A DNA stretch of 5,223 bases, from positions 1-5,223 of the forward strand of contig JAJZVE010000396.1 of NCBI GenBank assembly GCA_021845835.1, written 5' to 3'. Positions 1-5,223 of this stretch are shown here, piece after piece. The notes beneath the pieces are model-generated. The model did not search any database. It was not told the origin of the DNA and was given only the letters and a program-made list of their open reading frames with translations. Position 1 is the first letter of the stretch. Every line of letters starts with the position of its first letter. The DNA is from Pseudomonadota bacterium. GTDB taxonomy: Bacteria; Pseudomonadota; Alphaproteobacteria; Acetobacterales; Acetobacteraceae. Both the position numbers and the translations under genes were made by a program.

Positions 1-869
1 ACCGGGAAGCCGCCGCCCATGATCTTGCCGAACGCCGTCAGATCGGGCGCCGCCTGCCACAGTCCCTGGGCACCGTGATAGCCCAGGCGGAAGCTGATCA
101 CCTCGTCGAAGATCAGCAGCGCCCCGGCCGCGTGCGCCGCCTGCTGGATCGCCGCCATATACGCGGCGGTCGCCGGCATCAGGCCGGCGCGGTTGGGCAT
201 CGGGTCGACCAGCACCGCGGCCAGCGACCCGCCGGCCTCGCGGATCAGGGCGGCGGCGGCGGCCGGATCGTTGAACGGGATCGGCACCACGTCGGCCAGC
301 ACCGCCTCCGGCGTGCCGTGGGCGGAGGCGATCGGGTTCGGCCGGTTGCCGCCCCAGTTGCGCGGCGAGGAGTCCAGGCTGACCTCGGCGTAATCGTAGG
401 TGCCGTGATAGGCGCCTTCCACCTTGGCTATGCGCGGCCGGCCGGTGAAGGCGCGCGCCGCCTTGATCGCCATCATCACCGCCTCGGTGCCTGAGTTGCA
501 GAACCGCAACTGGTCCACATGCGGCACGCGATCGACCAGCAGTTCCGCCAGGGCGATCTCGGACTCGGTCGGCATCGCGAAGGCGGTGCCGAGCGGCAGT
601 TGTGCCGCCGCCGCCTCGACCAGCGCGGGATGCGCGTGACCGTGGATGAGCGAGGTGAAATTGTTGATGCAGTCGATGCGTGCCGCACCGTCCGCGTCCC
701 AGATGCGGCAGCCGGCGCCGCGCACCGCGTACAGCGGAAACGGCTTCATATAGACGGTGCTGCGCGTGTTGCCGCCGGGCAGCACGCGCCTGGCGCGCTC
801 GTGCAGCGCGCGCGAGCGCGGCGCGCCGTCGGGATAGGAAAGCCTGCCCTGCTGCACCGTGCCGTCCAC
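1..869 (-). CDS. Class III PLP-dependent aminotransferase, glutamate-1-semialdehyde aminomutase-like (3' end outside window)
   Basis: This is a cytosolic fold-type I PLP enzyme of the class III aminotransferase family; 289 codons are visible and the C-terminal third is cut off by the window edge. The opening (SRALHERARRVLPGG, from about residue 19) resembles the glutamate-1-semialdehyde 2,1-aminomutase start. The PLP site is readable: NSGTEA phosphate loop (S126-G127-T128), the YHG ring-stacking motif (Y154-H155), the cofactor aspartate in LIFDEV (D255), and the Schiff-base lysine in FGKIMGGGFP (K282), only a few residues before the edge. The GTG start at 869 was chosen because GGGAGGA at 882-876 sits 7 nt upstream; the frame stays open further upstream, so the ribosome site decides. 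It departs from true HemL in several blocks (for example VDPMPNRAG where HemL has an EPVAGNMG-like segment), so I infer an aminotransferase or aminomutase of unknown substrate rather than a tetrapyrrole enzyme. It lies 78 bp downstream of the co-directional methyltransferase gene. Confidence 0.9.
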   Translation of the reverse strand, partial: MDGTVQQGRLSYPDGAPRSRALHERARRVLPGGNTRSTVYMKPFPLYAVRGAGCRIWDADGAARIDCINNFTSLIHGHAHPALVEAAAAQLPLGTAFAMPTESEIALAELLVDRVPHVDQLRFCNSGTEAVMMAIKAARAFTGRPRIAKVEGAYHGTYDYAEVSLDSSPRNWGGNRPNPIASAHGTPEAVLADVVPIPFNDPAAAAALIREAGGSLAAVLVDPMPNRAGLMPATAAYMAAIQQAAHAAGALLIFDEVISFRLGYHGAQGLWQAAPDLTAFGKIMGGGFP

Positions 870-875
870 GCCACG

Positions 876-882
876 TCCTCCC
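876..882 (-). promoter_or_regulatory. Ribosome binding site of the aminotransferase gene
   Basis: On the minus strand the sequence reads GGGAGGA, a near-consensus Shine-Dalgarno, with 7 nt between GGAGG and the GTG codon at 869. It fixes the start, which is otherwise ambiguous because the frame has no nearby upstream stop. Confidence 0.75.
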
Positions 883-914
883 GTCTTGGCTGTCCGGGCG
901 AGCTTTCTCTTCCG

Positions 915-937
915 GGCAGCGCTTGGCAAGCGCTGTC
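915..937 (-). other. Intergenic hairpin between the methyltransferase and aminotransferase genes
   Basis: A perfect 7 bp inverted repeat, AGCGCTT-GGC-AAGCGCT on the plus strand (918-934), is extended by a C-G pair (917/935), a G-T pair (916/936) and a further G-C pair (915/937). It starts 11 bp after the methyltransferase stop, and its other end is 45 bp before the aminotransferase start. No run of T follows on either strand, so it does not meet the rule for an intrinsic terminator. It could instead stabilise the upstream message 3' end, act in a leaky or Rho-assisted stop between the two genes, or be a dyad binding site for a regulator. The structure is seen; the function is inferred. Confidence 0.5.
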
Positions 938-947
938 GTGCGCCGCG

Positions 948-1982
948 TCAGGCCGGGCGGCGCGCCACGATGATCGCCTCCTGGCCGTCGGCGAAGCGGA
1001 ACACCTGCGACGGCATGTCGGCGGCGGCGAAGGCGGCGGCGATCTCGTCGGCGCGCAGCAGGTGGTTGCCCTGCACGTGCTCGGTGAGGTTCTGGAACGC
1101 CAGGCCGCGCCGCGCCGGCTGGCGCAGCACGGTGCGGTCGGCGGGCCAGTCCGGTTCCCAGATCACCGCCGCGCCGCCGGGGCGCAGGTGCGCGCGCAGG
1201 CGGCGGATGAAGGCGTCGCCGCCTGCCTCCCACATGTGATGCAGCGCGCGGTTCATGGCGATGATGTCGGCCGGTTCGTCGAGCGACAGAGCATGCGCGT
1301 CGCCGGCGGCAAAGCGCAGCCGTCCGCCGAGGCCCGCCGCTGCCGCCAGCCGTGTCGCGTGCGCCACGTTCTCGGCGAAACCGTCGAGGCCGAGGCCGCG
1401 CACGGCGCCGCAGCGGCGGGCCAGCGCCCGCAGATACCAGCCGTTGCCGCAGCCGAGATCGACGACGAGGCCGCCGCGCGCATCGACTTCCTGGAAGATC
1501 GGCACGCCGGGGCAGATGGTGCGCTCGAAGAAGCCGGCGTAGTTCGCCTCCAGCATCGGGCCGAACCAGGGCAGGATGGTTTCGCGCTCCGCCATCACCT
1601 GCTCGCCCGGCCGCGCGCCGCTGCGCATCAGGCCGGCCGCACGCTCGGCCATGTGCGCGTTCAGCACCGCCTGCACCGCGATCGGCATCAGCGTGTCCGG
1701 CGCGTCGGGGCGCATCGCCGCGCCGGTTTCGCTGAGGCGGAACGTCTCGCCCTCGGCTTCCAGGTAGCCGAACGCATAGGCGGCGTCGCACCAGCGCCGG
1801 ACATACCCGGCATCCATCCCGGTCGCGGCAGCGAGCCGGTCGGCATTGGCGGCACCGGTGGTGCCGAGGGCGGCAAACAGCCCGTTGACGACGCCGATAT
1901 AGGCGATGCCAAGGCTCTGCGCGCCTTGCGCCAGGGCCCGGAACTGCTGCCTGAGGTCCGGCTGCTTCCCATCGGATGGCAT
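948..1982 (-). CDS. SAM-dependent class I methyltransferase with N-terminal winged-helix-like domain
   Basis: This complete 344-residue protein is predicted to transfer a methyl group from S-adenosylmethionine to an unknown acceptor in the cytosol. Residues about 15-90 form a helical, winged-helix-like region (GVVNGLFAALG, then a helix-turn-helix-like LAAATGMDAGYVRRWCDAA and a FRLSETG wing), the arrangement seen in two-domain methyltransferases such as the Rv2258c-like group. The Rossmann domain follows: motif I VVDLGCGNG at 173-181, an acidic end of strand 2 at LGLD (D200), GDAHAL at 228-232 as the adenine-side motif, DIIAMNRALHHM at 239-250 as motif IV, and LRPGGAAVIWEPD at 266-278 after the motif V/VI helix. 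The ATG at 1982 is preceded by AAGGGGGAG (2000-1992) at 9 nt spacing. The frame stays open for kilobases upstream as an antisense shadow of recQ, so the ribosome site and the domain boundary set the start. It is divergent from recQ. The fold is secure; the substrate is unknown. Confidence 0.9.
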   Translation of the reverse strand: MPSDGKQPDLRQQFRALAQGAQSLGIAYIGVVNGLFAALGTTGAANADRLAAATGMDAGYVRRWCDAAYAFGYLEAEGETFRLSETGAAMRPDAPDTLMPIAVQAVLNAHMAERAAGLMRSGARPGEQVMAERETILPWFGPMLEANYAGFFERTICPGVPIFQEVDARGGLVVDLGCGNGWYLRALARRCGAVRGLGLDGFAENVAHATRLAAAAGLGGRLRFAAGDAHALSLDEPADIIAMNRALHHMWEAGGDAFIRRLRAHLRPGGAAVIWEPDWPADRTVLRQPARRGLAFQNLTEHVQGNHLLRADEIAAAFAAADMPSQVFRFADGQEAIIVARRPA

Positions 1983-1991
1983 GTTGCGCCG

Positions 1992-2000
1992 CTCCCCCTT
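1992..2000 (-). promoter_or_regulatory. Ribosome binding site of the methyltransferase gene
   Basis: AAGGGGGAG on the minus strand lies 9 nt before the ATG at 1982. It is the only purine-rich block near a start codon in this frame and decides the start among many upstream open codons. Confidence 0.65.
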
Positions 2001-2013
2001 GCTGTGCCGTCGG

Positions 2014-2042
2014 AAGATGTCGCGGCCGTCGGGAGACGGCAA
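2014..2042 (-). promoter_or_regulatory. Candidate promoter of the methyltransferase gene
   Basis: The minus strand has TTGCCG (2042-2037), a 17 bp spacer, and CATCTT (2019-2014), matching the sigma-70 -35 in four and the -10 in three of six positions. Transcription would begin near 2007, giving a leader of about 25 nt that contains the ribosome site. The -10 is weak, so this is a suggestion only. Confidence 0.25.
2025..2040. repeat. Short inverted repeat in the divergent intergenic region
   Basis: GCCGTC-GGGA-GACGGC is a perfect 6 bp dyad with a 4 nt loop, roughly midway between the divergent methyltransferase and recQ starts. It overlaps the candidate -35 of the methyltransferase, where a repressor could act. 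A short GC-rich dyad can also occur by chance in DNA of this composition. Confidence 0.35.
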
Positions 2043-2047
2043 GCGGA

Positions 2048-2076
2048 TTGACGCCGCGGCGTGGCGCCGGCACGAC
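2048..2076 (+). promoter_or_regulatory. Candidate promoter of recQ
   Basis: TTGACG at 2048-2053 matches the sigma-70 -35 consensus in five of six positions. At 17 bp spacing the -10 position holds CACGAC (2071-2076), which is poor. Transcription from about 2083 would leave a leader of about 44 nt to the ATG at 2127 and would exclude the upstream GTG at 2061 as a start. Only the -35 half is persuasive. Confidence 0.25.
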
Positions 2077-2126
2077 ACCGCCATGCCTGCCTCCCCGAGT
2101 CGCACCGCCGGCGGTCGCCGCGAAGC

Positions 2127-3941
2127 ATGACGGCGCCGCTGGACGTGCTGCGCCGCGTGTTCGGCTTCCCCGCCTTCCGCGGTTTGCAGGAAGCGGCGAT
2201 CGCGCATGTGGTGGCGGGCGGCGACGCGCTGGTGCTGATGCCGACCGGCGGCGGCAAGAGCATCTGCTACCAGGTGCCGGCGCTGTGCCGCCCGGGCACG
2301 GCGCTGGTGGTCTCGCCGCTGATCGCGCTGATGGACGACCAGGTCGCGGCGCTGCGCCAGCTCGGCATCGCCGCCGCGGCGCTGCATTCCGAGATCGACC
2401 CCGACACGCAGCGCGCCACCGGGCGCGAACTGGAGGCGGGGCGGCTCGACCTGCTCTATGTCTCGCCGGAGCGGCTGCTCACCTCCGGCATGCTGGAACG
2501 GCTGGGCCGGCGTCAACTGGCGCTGATCGCGATCGACGAGGCGCATTGCGTCAGCCAGTGGGGCCACGAGTTCCGCCCCGAATACCGCGCGCTCGCCTGC
2601 CTGCCGCAGCGCTTCCCCGGCGTGCCGCGGATCGCGCTGACCGCGACCGCCGATCCGCGCACGCGCGCCGACATCCTCGCCGCCCTCGACATGCCGCAGG
2701 CGCAGACCTTCCTTGCCAGCTTCCACCGGCCGAACCTGCATTTGGCCGCCGAGCCGAAGGCGGGGGAGCTGGCGCAGTTGGCGACGCTGCTGCGCCGGCA
2801 TCGCGAGGCGGCCGGCATCGTCTATTGCGGCAGCCGCGCCAAGACCGAGCGCGTCGCCGCCTCGCTCGCCGGGCAGGGATTGCCGGCGATCGCCTTCCAT
2901 GCCGGCCTCCCGCCCGAGGTGAAGCGGGCGGCGCTGGCGCGGTTTCGCTCCGGCGAGCCGCTGGTGATGGTGGCGACGATCGCCTTCGGCATGGGCATCG
3001 ACCGTCCGGACGTGCGCTTCGTCGCGCATCTGGACATGCCGGACAGCCCGGAGGCGTATTACCAGCAGATCGGCCGCGCCGGCCGCGACGGCGAACCGTC
3101 CGACACGCTGCTGCTCTACGGCGGCGAGGACATCGCGCGGGCGCGCCACTGGCTGGCCCAGTCCGCCGCGCCGGAGGCGCAGCAGCTTGTGATGCGGGCG
3201 CGGCTGGAGGCGATGATCGCGCTCACCGAAACTGCGCAGTGCCGCACGCGCGCCCTGCTGACGTGCTTCGGCGAGGAACTGGGCGGCGCGTGCGGCCATT
3301 GCGACAATTGCGCCGCCCCGGTCGCGCTGTTCGACGGCACGGTGGAGGCGCAGAAGGTGCTGTCGGCGGTGTTCCGCACCGGCCAGAGGTTCGGCGCGAA
3401 ACATGTCGTGGACGTGCTGCTGGGCGAAATGAGCGAGGCGGTGACGCGCCGGGCGCATGACCGCCTGCCCACCTTCGGCGTCGGGCGGGAGCGGACCAGC
3501 CGGTTCTGGCATGGCGTGATCCGCCAACTGGTGGCACTCGGCGCGCTGGATGTGGTGGAGGAGGAGAAATTCCGCACCCTGCGGCTGGACGCCGACCGCG
3601 CGCGCCCGATCCTGCGCGGCGAATCGCGGGTGCAGTTGCGCGCCGAGGAATCGCGCCTGCCCGCCCGGCCGGCGCGCCGTGACCGCGCCGCGGCGCCGGC
3701 GCCGCTGCCGGCCGAATCCGGCGGACTGTTCGAGCGGCTGCGCGCCTGGCGGACGGCGGAAGCCAGGACGCAGGCGGTGCCGCCCTACGTGATCTTCCAC
3801 GACATGGTGCTGCGCGAGATCGCCGCGGTGCGGCCGGCGTCGCTGGACGAACTCGGCGGGGTGAAAGGGGTCGGCACGTCGAAGCTGGGTCGCTACGGCG
3901 CTGCGGTGCTGGCGCTGGTGCGGGCGACGGGCACGGTCTGA
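2127..3941 (+). CDS. recQ: ATP-dependent DNA helicase RecQ
   Basis: RecQ is a 3'-5' superfamily 2 helicase that unwinds recombination and replication intermediates in homologous recombination repair. The protein is 604 residues, close to the E. coli enzyme. Visible in order: motif 0 (FGFPAFRGLQ, 12-21), Walker A MPTGGGKS (38-45, K44), motif Ia VVSPLIALMDDQV (61-73), DEAH (137-140) followed by the aromatic-rich loop CVSQWGHEFRPEY, motif III LTATAD (171-176), motif IV IVYCGSRAKTE, motif V VATIAFGMGIDRPDVRFV, and motif VI YYQQIGRAGRDG (311-322, arginine finger region). Zinc-site cysteines are C372, C389, C392 and C395. The RQC winged helix spans about 403-497, an Arg/Ala/Pro-rich linker about 505-533, and the HRDC domain about 534-604. 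The ATG at 2127 fits the family N terminus; a GTG at 2061 would add 22 arginine-rich residues not expected in the family. No strong Shine-Dalgarno precedes it. The gene is divergent from the methyltransferase and ends 2 bp from the convergent oxidoreductase. Confidence 0.97.
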   Translation: MTAPLDVLRRVFGFPAFRGLQEAAIAHVVAGGDALVLMPTGGGKSICYQVPALCRPGTALVVSPLIALMDDQVAALRQLGIAAAALHSEIDPDTQRATGRELEAGRLDLLYVSPERLLTSGMLERLGRRQLALIAIDEAHCVSQWGHEFRPEYRALACLPQRFPGVPRIALTATADPRTRADILAALDMPQAQTFLASFHRPNLHLAAEPKAGELAQLATLLRRHREAAGIVYCGSRAKTERVAASLAGQGLPAIAFHAGLPPEVKRAALARFRSGEPLVMVATIAFGMGIDRPDVRFVAHLDMPDSPEAYYQQIGRAGRDGEPSDTLLLYGGEDIARARHWLAQSAAPEAQQLVMRARLEAMIALTETAQCRTRALLTCFGEELGGACGHCDNCAAPVALFDGTVEAQKVLSAVFRTGQRFGAKHVVDVLLGEMSEAVTRRAHDRLPTFGVGRERTSRFWHGVIRQLVALGALDVVEEEKFRTLRLDADRARPILRGESRVQLRAEESRLPARPARRDRAAAPAPLPAESGGLFERLRAWRTAEARTQAVPPYVIFHDMVLREIAAVRPASLDELGGVKGVGTSKLGRYGAAVLALVRATGTV

Positions 3942-3943
3942 CC

Positions 3944-5223
3944 TCAGGCCGCCTGCGGCGCCTGCTGCGGCGTGTTGCGCGGATAGCCGATGCCGCGCAC
4001 CAGGTCGGCGGCCTTTTCGCCGATCATGATCGCCGGCGCGTTGGTGTTGCAGGAGGGGATGCGCGGCATGATCGACGCATCGACGACCCGCAGCCCGGCC
4101 AGCCCGCGCACCAGCAGGTCCGGCGCCACCACCGCATCCGGCCCGTTGCCCATGCGGCAGGTGCCGACCGGATGGTGGTCGGTCTTGCAGGAGCGGTGGG
4201 CATAGGCGATCAGGTCGGCCTCGCTCGTCACCTCCGCGCCGGGCAGCCGCTCGGCGAGCACGAACGGGCGCAGCGCGGGCTGGCGCAGGATCTCGCGGGC
4301 CATGCGCAGCCCCTCCAGCGCCCGCCGCCGGTCGTCCGGCTCGGCCCAGTAGTTTGGGTCGATCAGCGGCGCTGCCGCGGGATCGGCCGAGGCAAGCCGC
4401 ACCGTGCCGCGCGAGGCCGGACGCAGATAGGCGGAATTCACCGTCACGCCGGCATGGCGCAGCTTCGCCACCCCCGCCTCGATGCCGGAGCCGAGGCCGA
4501 GATGAAACTGGATGTCCGGCCACGCCGCGTCCGGCGCGCTGAACCAGAAGCCGCCGGTTTCGAACAGCGTGGAGGCGACCGGCCCCTTGTGGAACAGCAG
4601 GTATTGCGCCCCCGCCCACAGCGCGCGATGCGGCCGGGCGTAGCCGTCATAGGTGTGGTCGCCGGTGCATTCGGCGATCGTGTACAGATCGAGATGGTCC
4701 TGCAGGTTGCCGCCGACGCCCGGCAGGTCATGCACCACCGCGACGCCGACGGCGCGCAGATGGTCGGCCGGACCGATTCCCGACAGCAGCAGCAGGCGCG
4801 GCGAGCCGATGGCGCCGGCGCACAGGATCACTTCGCGCTCCGCCCGGATATGCTCGCCGCCCGCGAGGGCGACGCCCACCGCGCGGCCGTGCTCGACCAG
4901 GATGCGCGTGGTCTGCATCCCGGTCCGCAGCGTGAGGTTCGGGCGCGCCAGCGCCGGGCGCAGATAGGCGACGGCACTGGAACTGCGCCGCGCGTTGCGC
5001 ACCGTGACCTGGTAATGGCCGATGCCCTCCTGCCGGGCGCCGTTGAAGTCGGGATTGTAGGGAATGCCGAGCTGCTGCGCGGCGCGCAGGAACGCTTCGC
5101 TGATCGGCAGCGGGTTGATCGGGATCGACACGCCGAGCGGCCCGTCCGCGCCGTGATATTCGTCGGCGAAGCGTTCGTTGTGCTCGGCGCGGCGGAAATA
5201 CGGCAGCACGTCGCGATAGCCCC
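3944..5223 (-). CDS. GMC-family FAD oxidoreductase, choline/alcohol dehydrogenase-like (5' end outside window)
   Basis: The visible 425 residues are the middle and C-terminal parts of a glucose-methanol-choline family flavoenzyme, which oxidises an alcohol to an aldehyde or related carbonyl using FAD. The frame is open to the edge (GYRDVLPYFRRAEHN, typical of the family interior), so the GTG at 5209 is not the true start; roughly 110-130 residues with the GxGxxG FAD-binding motif are missing. The second GMC signature, GAIGSPRLLLLSGIG, is at 4816-4772 and is followed by LPGVGGNLQDH. The active-site block HHPVGTCRMG has its catalytic His codon at 4174-4172, and the partner residue is Asn (codon 4048-4046, in SCNTNAPAIMIGEKAADLV), as in choline oxidase-type rather than His/His glucose oxidase-type members. 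GLRVVDASIMPRIPS lies between them. The closest functional classes are BetA-like choline dehydrogenases and AlkJ-like alcohol dehydrogenases; the substrate cannot be assigned. It converges on recQ with no intrinsic terminator visible between them. Confidence 0.93.
   Translation of the reverse strand, partial: GYRDVLPYFRRAEHNERFADEYHGADGPLGVSIPINPLPISEAFLRAAQQLGIPYNPDFNGARQEGIGHYQVTVRNARRSSSAVAYLRPALARPNLTLRTGMQTTRILVEHGRAVGVALAGGEHIRAEREVILCAGAIGSPRLLLLSGIGPADHLRAVGVAVVHDLPGVGGNLQDHLDLYTIAECTGDHTYDGYARPHRALWAGAQYLLFHKGPVASTLFETGGFWFSAPDAAWPDIQFHLGLGSGIEAGVAKLRHAGVTVNSAYLRPASRGTVRLASADPAAAPLIDPNYWAEPDDRRRALEGLRMAREILRQPALRPFVLAERLPGAEVTSEADLIAYAHRSCKTDHHPVGTCRMGNGPDAVVAPDLLVRGLAGLRVVDASIMPRIPSCNTNAPAIMIGEKAADLVRGIGYPRNTPQQAPQAA

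Noticed and set aside
245..262. Run of GCG/GGC triplets that might be a simple-sequence repeat.
   Set aside because: It encodes the short alanine run at aminotransferase residues 203-207, which is ordinary codon use at this GC content.
519..2051. A 510-codon plus-strand open frame opposite the aminotransferase and methyltransferase.
   Set aside because: The product is Arg/Ala/His-rich with no recognisable motif, while the opposite strand encodes two proteins with intact catalytic motifs. It is an antisense shadow.
2061..2126. An upstream GTG that would extend RecQ by 22 residues.
   Set aside because: The added residues are Arg/His/Pro-rich and unlike the family N terminus, there is no Shine-Dalgarno before the GTG, and the candidate recQ promoter would start transcription downstream of it.
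1976..3460. A 494-codon plus-strand frame overlapping recQ in another reading frame.
   Set aside because: It is Arg/Gly/Ala-rich without domains and lies almost entirely inside the well-supported recQ frame.
3948..3959. GC-rich short dyad just inside the oxidoreductase 3' end as a possible terminator.
   Set aside because: The stem is only 4 bp, lies in coding sequence, and has no T-run on either side.
948..4619. A 1223-codon open frame on the minus strand that includes the methyltransferase and continues across the whole antisense of recQ into the oxidoreductase.
   Set aside because: Only the part up to 1982 has recognisable domains and a ribosome site. The rest is low-complexity Arg/Ala/Gly-rich sequence antisense to a clear RecQ and out of frame with the oxidoreductase. 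It arises from lack of stops in GC-rich DNA.
5207..5209. GTG as the start of the oxidoreductase.
   Set aside because: The frame continues to the window edge with GYRD before VLPYF, a typical internal segment of GMC enzymes, so the real start lies outside the window.

Overview
This is a very GC-rich (about 70% by eye) bacterial chromosomal segment, almost fully coding, with four genes and no RNA gene, mobile element or CRISPR array. The high GC, strong G/C third positions and overall protein character suggest an alphaproteobacterium, possibly of the Acetobacteraceae/Rhodospirillales type. That placement is inference and uncertain.

Layout, left to right. At 1-869 (minus strand, running off the left edge) lies the N-terminal two thirds of a class III PLP aminotransferase related to glutamate-1-semialdehyde 2,1-aminomutase. 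A 78 bp gap (870-947) with a near-perfect hairpin separates it from a class I SAM-dependent methyltransferase with an N-terminal winged-helix-like domain (948-1982, minus strand). A 144 bp divergent intergenic region (1983-2126) follows. It holds a good Shine-Dalgarno for the methyltransferase, a small hairpin, and back-to-back -35-like boxes that could serve both directions. Next is a complete RecQ DNA helicase (2127-3941, plus strand) with the helicase core, zinc site, RQC winged helix and HRDC domain. Its stop codon lies 2 bp from the stop of a convergent GMC-family FAD oxidoreductase (3944 to beyond the right edge, minus strand), which lacks its N-terminal FAD-binding end here.

The methyltransferase and aminotransferase are co-directional and may be co-transcribed, but no shared pathway can be read from the sequence. 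RecQ is a housekeeping DNA-repair gene that appears to sit by chance between metabolic genes. The GMC oxidoreductase and the aminotransferase are both small-molecule enzymes of unknown substrate. I see no convincing evidence of an undescribed system. The points most worth checking are the intergenic hairpins, the divergent promoter arrangement and the substrates of the aminotransferase and oxidoreductase. Very long antisense open frames cover most of the window and are best explained by GC-rich codon use.
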